From: Chryseobacterium sp. MYb7
Lineage (GTDB): Bacteria; Bacteroidota; Bacteroidia; Flavobacteriales; Weeksellaceae
DNA: 64,000 bases
Direction of reading: 5' to 3'
Assembly: GCF_002979455.1 (NCBI RefSeq)
Contig: NZ_PCOU01000013.1
Coordinates: forward strand, 62,001-126,000
Shown: positions 31,973-42,300 of the stretch, piece by piece
Layout of the letters: each line of letters starts with the position of its first letter
Numbering within the stretch: position 1 is the stretch's first letter
Notes under the pieces: model-generated
Database searches by the model: none
Told to the model about the DNA's origin: nothing
What the model saw: the letters and a program-made list of their open reading frames with translations, nothing else
Program-made: the position numbers and the translations under genes

Positions 31973-34114
31973 TTATTCCTTGATCACTTTTTTAGAAATA
32001 ACATCTTTGTCTGTTTTTACTTCAATAATGTAAATTCCCTTTGTGTAAGCAGATAAATCGATCTGTTCTTTGTCATTATTGATGGTACCGCTTTGTAATT
32101 TTTTACCGGTAAGATCATATACATTGAATGTAGATTTTTTAGGAGCTTTCAGAATGTTTGTAATATCCTTTGTAATAGTAGGGGAAATAGCAAGGTTATT
32201 AAGAGGATTGGAAATATCTTTAGTTCCTAATAGTTCAGTAAATCCTGTTACGATCACAGAGTAGTTTTGAGGAGCAGTTCCGCCTGTGTTATTTTTCAGG
32301 ATGCCTTTGTTGGTGATCTCTATTTTATAAGTTCTTCCTGCAACCGGAGCATCTACTACCACCTGTTCTACGTTGTCTACTACATTGTCTCCTTTTGTAG
32401 CAGGAGTCATTGGATTATTAGCATCTAGTTTCCATGGATAGTATACCGTATTGGTAGTGGTATCCGTAATTTTCAGGTCCAGATCATTAACTAGCTTCGA
32501 ATTTCTGTTGTTGTAAATGTCACTCCATTGATTCGTAAAGTTGGTGAACTCAGGATCTATCCATGATATAGTTACTTTTAAAGGCTCAGAGCCTGATGCT
32601 TTTACTGTTTTTACATTAGCAACTCCACTGGTTAAGGTTTCATCATTAAAAATAATACTGTTGTTGGATTTTCCTACCAGTAGCTCAGCTCCTTTTTTAG
32701 CATCAATAAATCCCCATCCGAATTGTGGGTCAGGACCTATATTGCCTGCTTCTTTTGCAGAATGTACCATTAGCGTTTTGGCTGATGCAGCATTTAATAG
32801 GCTTCCTCCAAAAAGCTGTTTGTTAATCTGAGTCCAAAGTCCCACAATACCAGTTACTACAGGAGCGGAATAAGAAGTACCGTCTCCGATATCTATTTTA
32901 CTGCCTCCAATGGCATTATTGTCTGTCCATGCACTGGCAACATCTGTTCCCACAGCAGTAATATCCGGCTTGATACCTCCGTCATCTCTTGGCCCTGCGC
33001 TGCTGTAAACGGAATGGACAACATCTGATGAAGCGGTATATCTTCCGTCATTGGTGGTAATTCTATCTGCTGCTGCTACAACAATGATATTTTTCCCTAA
33101 AGAACCAATTCCTATACAGTCATATCCTTGTGCACAATTGCTTTGTGGTAGTGTATCTGTTGGGGCAAATTCAACCAAATTACCACTATTGTCTCTGTAA
33201 TATTTTTTATAAGTACTTGTGGCGGCACTAGGTCCTTCGCCAAATGAGTTTCCGGCAGATTTTACAATGATGTATGAAGGATTGTTGTATACAATCTGGT
33301 CATAATCACGATCATTGGTGTGGTAAGTTCCCTGAGCATCAAAAGAGGTGTTTGGGCTGGCGAAAGCTCCATTCCAAACCCATGAAGGTTCATTATTGAT
33401 CAGCTGAGGATCTGCCCATCCCTGGTTGCTTCCATAAGAATGATTAGAAATATTAGGCTGGGCTGTAACAATTTTTTGAAATACAGTCTTTTGTGTTGTT
33501 TCTCCATCCAGTATAGACGTTCCGAAAGCATAAGCGTCAATGGTAGAATTAGGTGCAATACCTTTGAAGTTAACCTGTCTGGTTGTTCCATTCGTAAATG
33601 TTACCGTATAAGGATAGTCTTTAGCACCTATAAAGCTGGATACAGCTGTGGCATGATCGCCGTAATTAACGGTACTGCTTTCTTTATTTGTTATTCTGTT
33701 AGGAAGGTTGTTGAAAAATACATGGCCTGCAAATACTCTTGCTACTCCTGAAGAAGTACTCCCGTCAAAAATGGTAAACTTAATGCCTTCTCCATTGAAA
33801 GATCCTGTTAAACCTGTAATCGTTCCTCCCTGTAAAAAATCAGAATTGGAATTTTTAATTTGATCACCATCATGCGCCTGCATAAAATAAGGCCTGTTAT
33901 CTGGTAAAAAACCTGCCAGGGTGGCTCTTTGTAATTCAATCTGTTTTAAAGTTTCAGGGCTTCTGTCAGTACCAAATCTCTTAGATACGTAGGTGTCAAA
34001 CTTGCTGTTGTTTTCTATTCTCTGCCGTTCAAACTGTCTGTTTAATTCTTCATTGTTTTGTGCACTTAATAGTGAAACCACAAAAGAACTGATTAAAAGT
34101 AATTGTTTCTTCAT
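31973..34114 (-). CDS. Secreted subtilisin-like (S8) serine protease with T9SS sorting domain
   Basis: 713 residues. Signal peptide MKKQLLLISSFVVSLLSAQ; short pro-region. The catalytic triad lies in FTIFDGSTSSG (Asp), YGDHATAVSSFIGA (His) and GDGTSYSAPVVTGIVGLW (Ser). The oxyanion Asn region is IVKSAGNSFGEGPS. After about residue 480 comes a beta-sandwich (VKTVKASGSEPLKVTISWIDPE). The C-terminal 70 residues are a type A T9SS sorting domain (FNVYDLTGKKLQSGTINN...GIYIIEVKTDKDVISKKVIKE). It is exported through the Sec and T9SS routes and is probably surface-attached or released. Single gene with its own terminator. Confidence 0.94.
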   Translation of the reverse strand: MKKQLLLISSFVVSLLSAQNNEELNRQFERQRIENNSKFDTYVSKRFGTDRSPETLKQIELQRATLAGFLPDNRPYFMQAHDGDQIKNSNSDFLQGGTITGLTGSFNGEGIKFTIFDGSTSSGVARVFAGHVFFNNLPNRITNKESSTVNYGDHATAVSSFIGAKDYPYTVTFTNGTTRQVNFKGIAPNSTIDAYAFGTSILDGETTQKTVFQKIVTAQPNISNHSYGSNQGWADPQLINNEPSWVWNGAFASPNTSFDAQGTYHTNDRDYDQIVYNNPSYIIVKSAGNSFGEGPSAATSTYKKYYRDNSGNLVEFAPTDTLPQSNCAQGYDCIGIGSLGKNIIVVAAADRITTNDGRYTASSDVVHSVYSSAGPRDDGGIKPDITAVGTDVASAWTDNNAIGGSKIDIGDGTSYSAPVVTGIVGLWTQINKQLFGGSLLNAASAKTLMVHSAKEAGNIGPDPQFGWGFIDAKKGAELLVGKSNNSIIFNDETLTSGVANVKTVKASGSEPLKVTISWIDPEFTNFTNQWSDIYNNRNSKLVNDLDLKITDTTTNTVYYPWKLDANNPMTPATKGDNVVDNVEQVVVDAPVAGRTYKIEITNKGILKNNTGGTAPQNYSVIVTGFTELLGTKDISNPLNNLAISPTITKDITNILKAPKKSTFNVYDLTGKKLQSGTINNDKEQIDLSAYTKGIYIIEVKTDKDVISKKVIKE

Positions 34115-34148
34115 TTTAGGTAGTAAATTGTTAAAAAGTATGATTGAT

Positions 34149-34156
34149 CAAAATTA
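34149..34156 (-). promoter_or_regulatory. Candidate -7 box for the S8 protease gene
   Basis: Minus strand TAATTTTG (TAnnTTTG), 34 bp upstream of the ATG. Confidence 0.35.
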
Positions 34157-34369
34157 TGTAAAATTTTAATAGACAGTTGTTTTTCAGTATATAACTCTAA
34201 TTTTTTAATATAATTTTAATTTAACTTAAAAAAAATAGAGTTATTCTTAAATAATTTCTATTTTGTCTGTTTTGAGTATTATTGATTCTTTGTATCGTAG
34301 ACATGAAACAATTATTGGAAAAAATGAAGTAACTTTACATTCTCTTTTATAAAAAAGTTAGAACATTAT

Positions 34370-37300
34370 ATGTATTTAATTTTTGACACAGAAACAACCG
34401 GTTTACCAAAAAATTTCAACGCTCCGCTTTCAGACTCGGATAACTGGCCAAGAATGGTTCAGATTGCTTGGCAAGTGCACGATGATGATGGAAATTTGAT
34501 TGAAAACCAGGATTATATAATAAAACCTGAAGGGTATGATATTCCCTTCAACGCAGCACGTATTCACGGAATTACAACAAAGATTGCTAATGAAGAAGGA
34601 CGGGATCTGCAGGAGATTCTTGAAGAATTTTCTAAAGTCCTTGAAAGAGTAAGAGTGGTTTCCGGACATAATGTAGAATTCGACTATAATATTGTAGGAG
34701 CAGAATTTTTCAGAAAAAACCTGAAAGATAACCTACAGGAAAAGCCCAAAGCAGATACCATGATTTTGGGAACCGATTTCTGTCAGCTTGGTGGAGGTCG
34801 TGGAGGAAGATTTAAACCTCCGAAACTTGAAGAACTTTATGAAAAACTATATGGGAACAAATTTGATGAAGCCCATAATGCTGCTGCCGACGTAAATGCT
34901 ACTGCCAGAGCTTTCTTTGAAATGGTAAGAATTGGTGTAGTACCTGCTGATACCTTAAAGATTTCAGAAGATCAGCTTGCTTATTTCAGAAGCCTGTATC
35001 CGGATCCGATAAAGCCTTTCAATATTGTTATCAGAAGGCAGGTTGCTGATTTTCATAATAAAAAGAAGCAACAGGATTTTGGAAGTATTGATGAAATTGA
35101 TTTAGGTAAATATTTCAATTTTGATAACCATAGTGTCTTCTCTACACTTACGGCTACTTCTAGTATCAATGATTTGATTAAAAAAGCTTCTGATGAAAAT
35201 TTCCCGGCTGTCGGTATGGTGGATCTAGGAAATATGATGGGAGCTTTTAAGTTCGTTTCAGCAGTGGAAGGAGCTAATGGTGACAGAGCGAAGAAATATA
35301 AAGAATATTTAGCAAAAAAACAGGAAGCAGAAGAAAAGGGAACAGAATTCAATGAAGTGGAACCTGTTTCCGAACCGCTTATCCCGGTTGTAGGCTGCGA
35401 ATTTTATATTTCAGATCGTTATGAGCAAAAGCAATTTACCAAAGATGATCCGGACAGGAGAACGCAGGTAGTGCTTTTAGCAAAAGACTTTAACGGATAT
35501 AAAAACCTGGCCAAACTTTCCAGTATCGGTTTCCTCAAGGGATTCTATTTTGGAGTTCCAAGGATAAGCCGTGAATTGATTGCTCAATATAAAGAAGGGG
35601 TTATTGCTTTGACTTCCGGAATTATGGGGGATATTCCTGATGCCATCTTAAATACCGGTGAACAAAAAGGGGAAGAGCTATTCAAATGGTGGAAAGATAC
35701 CTTTGAAGACGATTTTTATGTACAGATTCAGAATCATAAGCTGCCTGAAGAAGAGCACTTGAATGAGGTTTTGCTGTATCTGGCAGATAAATATAATGTT
35801 AAAATTTTAGCTCAGAACGAGACTTTTTACACCAATAAAGATGATTCTAACATCCAGGATATTGTAAGCTGTATCAAAGATGGTGAAAAGCTCACAACAC
35901 CTGTTGGAAAAGGATTTGGTAAAAGAAGAGGATTAGCTACAGGAGAATATTACATCAAAAATTCTGATGAAATCAAAGAAGCTTTTTTAGCCTATCCCGA
36001 TGCTTTTGATGCCTATGAAGAATTCACCGCAAAGTTTAAACCTTATACCTTAAAAAGAGACGTTCTTCTTCCAAAGTTTGATATCCCGGAAGAATTTATC
36101 CATGCAGAAGATGAGGTAGACGGCGGAAAAAGAGGAGAGATGGCTTATCTTACCTATCTTACCTTTGAAGGAGCGAAAAGAAGATATGTCGATTCAGGGC
36201 TTATGAGTGAAATTTCTGCTGAAATTAAAGAACGTCTGGATTTTGAGCTTGAAGTAATTGCCAATACCGGTTATCCGGGATACTTCCTTATTGTACAGGA
36301 TTTCTGTAATGAAGCCCGTAATATGGGGGTTTGGGTTGGTCCCGGCCGTGGTTCTGCTGCAGGTTCTGCTGTGGCTTATTGTACCGGAATTACCAATGTA
36401 GATCCAATCAAGTATGATCTCCTTTTTGAGCGATTCCTGAATCCGGAAAGGGTTTCCATGCCTGATATTGATATTGACTTTGATGATGAAGGACGAGATA
36501 AAATCATCAAATGGGTAGTTGAAAAATATGGTAAAAATCAGGTAGCGCAGATTATTACCTACTCAGTTTTAGGGGGGAAATCTGCGATTAAAGATGCGGG
36601 AAGGGTTTTGGATGTTCCAATTCCTGATACAAACAATATTGCTAAATTGATTCCTCCAAGTCCAGGGATGAATATTGCGAAAGCTTTAGCAAAATATGAT
36701 AAATTAAAACCCGAAGAACAGATGCTTGTTGACGAGATGAGATATGTTCTTGACAGTCCTGATGATGCCCGACACGGAGTTTTGGCAAGTGCTAAAAAGA
36801 TGGAAGGCTGTATCAGAAATACCGGAATTCACGCCTGTGGTGTAATCATTACGCCGGAAGATGTGAGTAACCTGGTTCCGGTGACTATTGCAGCGAAAGA
36901 TGCAGATATCTTAGTATCGCAGTTTGATAACTCCGTTGCAGAAAGTGCAGGTCTTTTGAAGATGGACTTTCTGGGGTTGAGAACTTTAACTATCATTAAA
37001 GATGCGTTGAAGCTCGTAAAAGCAAGGTACGGACTGGATATTGATCCAGATAATATTCCGCTGGATGATGCTAAAACCTATCAGCTGTTTAAAGAAGGAA
37101 GAACGGTAGGGATTTTCCAGTACGAAAGTCCCGGAATGCAAAAGTACATGAGGGAGCTTAAACCTACGGTTTTTGCCGATCTTATTGCTATGAATGCCTT
37201 GTACCGTCCGGGCCCTATTAAATATATTCCAAATTTCATCAATAGGAAACACGGAATTGAAGAGATCGTTTACGACTTACCGGAAACAGAAGAATATTTA

Positions 37301-39049
37301 AAGGAAACATACGGGATTACCGTTTATCAGGAGCAGGTAATGCTTTTGTCTCAGAAATTGGCCAATTTTACGAAAGGTGAAGCCGATACTTTGAGAAAAG
37401 CAATGGGTAAAAAGCAGATTGATGTTCTGAATAAAATGTACCCTAAATTCATCGAAGGAGGTAGAAAAAACAACCTGAATGAAGAAAGGTTAGAGAAAAT
37501 ATGGAATGACTGGAAGGCCTTTGCTGAATATGCTTTCAACAAATCTCACTCAACGTGTTATGCATTCATTGCTTATCAGACCGCATATCTAAAGGCGAAT
37601 TATCCTGCCGAATATATGGCGAGCGTAATGAGTAATAACATTAATAATACGGATTCAATTACCATGTTCATGGAGGATTGTAAAAGTATGGGCGTAGATG
37701 TATTAGGGCCGGATGTGAATGAATCCGAATACAAATTCTCGGTAAATGAAAAAGGGCAGATCCGTTTCGGACTGGGAGCAATCAAAGGAATTGGTGAAGG
37801 ACCGAGTGAGGGAATTACAAGAGAAAGAAGAAACGGAAGATTCAAAAATATTTACGATTTCTTTGAAAGGATTCTGCCTTCACAAATGAATAAAAGAGTA
37901 GCGGAAAGTTTGGTTTTGGCTGGAGGTTTTGATGAATTGGATTCTTTCCACAGAGGTCAGTATTTTGATATCGATATGGCTGGAAGAACGAATCTGGAAA
38001 GATTGATCAGGTACGGACAAAGCTTTCAGGAGAGTAAAAACGAGATGGAACATTCTCTGTTTGCTGATTTTGCGGAAGAAGTTCAGATTGAGCAGCCGAA
38101 ATTGGCTCCTTGCCCGGAATGGCCAAACATGCATAAACTTAATAAAGAAAAAGAAACGATAGGGTTTTACCTTTCTGCACATCCTCTGGATGAATTTAAA
38201 TATCAATATCAGTTTATGCAGGGGCAGCTTTCTAAAAAGGCAGTATTGGAGAAGGATGAGGAAAAAATAGTTGCTGATGAAGCTCCTATCCTGGAAAAAG
38301 ATTCCGTAGATGAGGTTGCAGATCTTGTAGAAATTGTTTCAGATGATGTTGTGGCTGGTGAAGAAGAAGAGATTATAGAAGAGGTTACAAAAAAAGCTGA
38401 ACCGAAAGGTGTTTTTCATTTTTTGAATCTGGATGAAGTTGATGCCTATAAAGAACAGGCTTTTGCAAATAAGCAGGAAGAATTATTTGAAGAGAAGAAG
38501 AAAGACTGGAAAACGTTGCAAAAAGAAAGAGAAAATGGCGGCGGTGGGAAAGAGTATACAGTGGCAGGCTTGATTACGGAGTATGTAGTGAAAGATGGTT
38601 TTAGAAGTGGTGAGAAAGTAGCTTTTGTTACCTTGGAAGATTATTCGGGATCCTATTCATTCAGGTTGGGAGATCGGGATTATATGAGATTGAAGGAGAA
38701 GCTGGAGGTTCAGAGATTTGTTATTTTCAAAATAAAATTTGCTCAGGTCAAGGATGGAAGAGTCTTTGTGAATGTAAATGATGTGATAGAACTTCAGGAA
38801 GCATTTGAAAGGTTTGCAAAAAGCATATCTTTGGTAATGGATGTGATGGATGTAAGACCGGAAGATCTAGACTTTTTCAGAACGATCCTTGATAGAAATA
38901 AGGGAAATCAAAAGTTGAAATTCTTTATCAAAAACCTGGAAGATGATTCTCATATTGAAGTGCAGTCAATGAAACATTCGGTAGATTTGAATGGAGATTT
39001 GATTAAAGAAATTCAATTATTGAATAAATATGAATTCTATTTGAATTAA
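34370..39049 (+). CDS. dnaE: DNA polymerase III alpha with fused N-terminal DEDDh exonuclease and degenerate PHP domain
   Basis: 1559 residues, replicative polymerase. Residues 1-185 form a DnaQ-like 3'-5' exonuclease with all five catalytic residues: FDTETTG (Asp6, Glu8), HNVEFDYN (Asp105), HNAAAD (His169, Asp174). A PHP domain (about 245-500) follows, but its metal-ligand motifs are altered: the HxH site reads DNH (252-254), TDHGN reads VDLGN (284-288), and NDxHY reads NETFY (483-487). The polymerase core is intact: GPGRGSAAGS (657-666), PDIDIDF (Asp699, Asp701) and KMDFLGLRTL (Asp866). A clamp-binding-like EHSLF lies near 1227. An acidic insert (about 1288-1385) precedes an OB fold. Proofreading therefore resides in the fused domain. 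Confidence 0.96.
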   Translation: MYLIFDTETTGLPKNFNAPLSDSDNWPRMVQIAWQVHDDDGNLIENQDYIIKPEGYDIPFNAARIHGITTKIANEEGRDLQEILEEFSKVLERVRVVSGHNVEFDYNIVGAEFFRKNLKDNLQEKPKADTMILGTDFCQLGGGRGGRFKPPKLEELYEKLYGNKFDEAHNAAADVNATARAFFEMVRIGVVPADTLKISEDQLAYFRSLYPDPIKPFNIVIRRQVADFHNKKKQQDFGSIDEIDLGKYFNFDNHSVFSTLTATSSINDLIKKASDENFPAVGMVDLGNMMGAFKFVSAVEGANGDRAKKYKEYLAKKQEAEEKGTEFNEVEPVSEPLIPVVGCEFYISDRYEQKQFTKDDPDRRTQVVLLAKDFNGYKNLAKLSSIGFLKGFYFGVPRISRELIAQYKEGVIALTSGIMGDIPDAILNTGEQKGEELFKWWKDTFEDDFYVQIQNHKLPEEEHLNEVLLYLADKYNVKILAQNETFYTNKDDSNIQDIVSCIKDGEKLTTPVGKGFGKRRGLATGEYYIKNSDEIKEAFLAYPDAFDAYEEFTAKFKPYTLKRDVLLPKFDIPEEFIHAEDEVDGGKRGEMAYLTYLTFEGAKRRYVDSGLMSEISAEIKERLDFELEVIANTGYPGYFLIVQDFCNEARNMGVWVGPGRGSAAGSAVAYCTGITNVDPIKYDLLFERFLNPERVSMPDIDIDFDDEGRDKIIKWVVEKYGKNQVAQIITYSVLGGKSAIKDAGRVLDVPIPDTNNIAKLIPPSPGMNIAKALAKYDKLKPEEQMLVDEMRYVLDSPDDARHGVLASAKKMEGCIRNTGIHACGVIITPEDVSNLVPVTIAAKDADILVSQFDNSVAESAGLLKMDFLGLRTLTIIKDALKLVKARYGLDIDPDNIPLDDAKTYQLFKEGRTVGIFQYESPGMQKYMRELKPTVFADLIAMNALYRPGPIKYIPNFINRKHGIEEIVYDLPETEEYLKETYGITVYQEQVMLLSQKLANFTKGEADTLRKAMGKKQIDVLNKMYPKFIEGGRKNNLNEERLEKIWNDWKAFAEYAFNKSHSTCYAFIAYQTAYLKANYPAEYMASVMSNNINNTDSITMFMEDCKSMGVDVLGPDVNESEYKFSVNEKGQIRFGLGAIKGIGEGPSEGITRERRNGRFKNIYDFFERILPSQMNKRVAESLVLAGGFDELDSFHRGQYFDIDMAGRTNLERLIRYGQSFQESKNEMEHSLFADFAEEVQIEQPKLAPCPEWPNMHKLNKEKETIGFYLSAHPLDEFKYQYQFMQGQLSKKAVLEKDEEKIVADEAPILEKDSVDEVADLVEIVSDDVVAGEEEEIIEEVTKKAEPKGVFHFLNLDEVDAYKEQAFANKQEELFEEKKKDWKTLQKERENGGGGKEYTVAGLITEYVVKDGFRSGEKVAFVTLEDYSGSYSFRLGDRDYMRLKEKLEVQRFVIFKIKFAQVKDGRVFVNVNDVIELQEAFERFAKSISLVMDVMDVRPEDLDFFRTILDRNKGNQKLKFFIKNLEDDSHIEVQSMKHSVDLNGDLIKEIQLLNKYEFYLN

Positions 39050-39071
39050 AATATAATATATTATTTAAAAC

Positions 39072-39098
39072 AGAGTGGCTTAGGTCGCTCTTTTTTTG
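39072..39098 (+). terminator. Intrinsic terminator after dnaE
   Basis: The stem GAGTGGC/GTCGCTC (two wobbles) with a 4-nt loop and seven T, 23 bp after the stop. Confidence 0.7.
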
Positions 39099-39395
39099 TT
39101 TACATATTGAGGATATTGATGAAAAATTATAAATAGCTTTTTATGTTAAATAGAAAATTTTTCTGAAGTCTATTTTAATTGTGTAGTAATTTAATATTTT
39201 GATTATCAATTATTTGACATTTTTCATCGTATTGCGAAATAAATATTAAAATTAAATAAACGTTTGATTTTATTGTGTTTTAATACTGTTTTTAATTGTT
39301 TTTATTTAGTATTTTATGATAATTTTTAATATTTCTATTAATAATTGAATTTATATTTATATTTTTACTGCCCTAACTTTTTATTATTACTATTT
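39099..39395. other. AT-rich upstream region of the first T9SS cargo gene
   Basis: 297 bp of extremely AT-rich DNA without an ORF I would trust. It must hold the promoter of the 1177-residue secreted protein, but no exact TAnnTTTG box is present; TAACTTTT at 39374 is the nearest -7-like word. A TTG at 39345 opens the same frame but gives an atypical N-terminus. Confidence 0.4.
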
Positions 39396-42300
39396 ATGAA
39401 GAGATTATTACTTTCGTGCCTGACCGCATTTTATTATTGTGTGTCTGCGCAGGTGGGGCCACCTCAGCTTGCCACCCCGAACACAAGTAACGGATATGGC
39501 TTTGCTCAGTCTTCCGGTACTTATACACCATTATCTGCAGGGAGGACAATATGGCAGTCTGGTGCAACAATAGGAACTGATTTAGTCTCAGGAGCTATTC
39601 CTTTGCCAGGCTCTTTTACTTTTAATAACCAGAAATATAATTCTGTTTATATCAGTAACAATGGCTTTATTACATTTGGGGTTCCCGCTTCCAGTTCTAC
39701 TTACACGGGTTTATCTTCCGATATTTCACCAACTACTTACGAAGGAGCTTTTGCTGGCTTTGCTGTCAACCTACGCCATGCCAATACTACAACGTCTGAG
39801 ATTGCCTATGAAACGGTTGGTTCGAAATTTATTGTGCAATATACAGATGTACAGGGTAACTCTGCTTCTTCAGCACAGCTTCTTAATTTTCAAATTCAAT
39901 TAGATCTTACAGCAAAGACAGTTGCTATTGTATATGGAAACTGTGTTTCCGGAACTGCAACTCTTACTGGACAGGTAGGGATAAGAGGATCGGAAAGTTC
40001 CGATGTAAATAATTTAACAGGGACAAACTGGAGTTCTCTTGCTGTAGGAAGTTCAAACAGCTCTACAGCGACTCTGGGAACTACAAACGGTACAACAGTT
40101 CCTGCCTCTGGACTTACATTTACTTACACTCCGGGAGCATGGCAAACCCCTCCCGTAGCATATGCTTCATTACCTTTTACAGAGAGCTTTAGTGCCTGGG
40201 AAAATGGTAATTCAACCTCAGATCTGCCAAGTGCCAGCTATTGGAGAACATGGCCGGCGAGAGGAGATAATTCCTGGAGACAGAGCGATATTGCAACATC
40301 CGGATTTACTTCGGCTTCAGGGTGGTCCAGCACTAGTGGATCTGCTACAGTTGCTACCCCTGCAGTAGCCCCAGCAGCCCGGTTTCATTCTTACAACTGT
40401 CAGTATGCTTCAGGATATATGGACTTGTACGTCAATCTTTCCTCAGGTACAGGAAACAGATACTTAAGTTTTGATTATATCAATCCTTCCGGAACAGATG
40501 TTTTAAAAATTCAGATTTCTACTGACGGAGGAAATACATTTACAGATGTGGGTTCTGCTCTAGGTGTTGCAGCATCATGGACTTCTAACTTTTTAGATTT
40601 AGGATCATCCAGTCCTAATGCAATTGTGAGATTCTTAGCAAAAGGAGATAATGGAAGTGACGATATCTATGTAGATAACGTTAAGATTTCCGCTATTACA
40701 ATTCCGGACTGTACAGTAATTACAGCACCTGCTAATGCAGCAACAGGAATATCTGTAACACCAAATATCAAATGGAATGCTACAGCGGGAGCAACTTCTT
40801 ACAAACTAAGCGTAGGAACTACACCAGGGGGTACAAATGTGATGAACGCAGTAGATGTAGGAAATGTGTTGACGTATACACTTCCGGCAGCAAGTCAGTT
40901 ATTGTATAACACTACATATTATGCAACGGTACAGCCATCCAATAGCAACGGTACAGCTAGTGCATGTAATCCAATATCATTCGTTACTAAAAATATCGGC
41001 TGCCCTTCCGTTACTGCGCCATCATCATCTGCAACAGGCGTTTCTGTAACACCTACAATCACTTGGGGAGCGGTAACAGATGCTACCGGATATAAACTTT
41101 CTATTGGTACTACAACTGGTGGAACTGATGTGATGAATAATGTTGATTTAGGAAATGTTTTAACTTATACACTTTCTACTCCATTAAGCAATTCAACAAA
41201 ATATTACTATACAGTTAACGCTTATACATCAACAAGTAACTCTGCTTCATGTACAGAGCGTAATTTTACAACAGTTTGTAGCGCAGAAAATGCCCCAACG
41301 GTACCGCAAAGCTTCACTGCATTTACTCCAACATGCTGGTCAGTGGCCAAAGGAGATGTTACAGCTTCATCTACTTTAACATACGGATCAAGTAAATGGG
41401 CTTCTGAGGCCGGTTTTGCCAATGCAGGATCTAATGCAGCTGTAAGAATCAATTTATATGGAGCCAATACCGGAGATTGGCTGATTTCTCAACCGATTAA
41501 TCTTGGAGCTACCCCAGGTATGTTTAGAATGAAGTATAAAATGGCTGTTACCAGCTATTTGGGAACTACTTCACAAACAACTTTAGGTACTCATCAGGTT
41601 AGAATTATTGTCTCAACAGATGGTGGTACTACATGGAGTAATACAAACATTATAAAAACTTATACGGGAGCAGCAAGTTATTCTAGTACAGGGCAGGCAG
41701 AAACAATAAACCTTGCAGGATATTCAGGGAATGTTAAAATTGCTTTTGTTGCAACAACAAGCTCCAATACTCCGGATATAGACTTCCACGTTGACGACTT
41801 TGTAGTAGAAGCTATACCAACTTGTCTGGAACCTGTTTCTCCTGTAGTGGCTAACCCTACAGTTTCTACAGCAGATCTATCCTGGACAGCTCCTGCTACA
41901 CCGCCAGCTAACGGTTATGAATATTATTACAGTACAAGCAGTACTGCTCCTACTTCCGCTACAGCAGCTAGTGGAACAAGCAATACTGTTTCAGCTCCTT
42001 TATCCGGGCTGGCTTCGAGCAGTACTTATTATGTTTGGGTAAGATCTGTTTGTGGTTCTAACGATAAAAGCGCTTGGGCTGGACCGGCTGTTTTCAATAC
42101 ACTTTGTGGTACAGTGATGGCTCCTTTTGCCCAGAATTTTGATAACGGAGTAGCGCCAAACTGCTGGAACAGTATAAATCCTACAGCAACGATTACAGAT
42201 GCTAATCTTTTCTGGAAGTTTTCAGGAAGTGCAGATTACGGTGCTAATACAGCTAATAATGGAAGAGCAGCCGGTACTTATGCATGGGTAGATGCAAGTT

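Noticed and set aside
39345..39395. TTG start of the first T9SS protein, 17 residues upstream
   Set aside because: The signal peptide begins properly at the ATG at 39396; the extension is aromatic and breaks the n-region.
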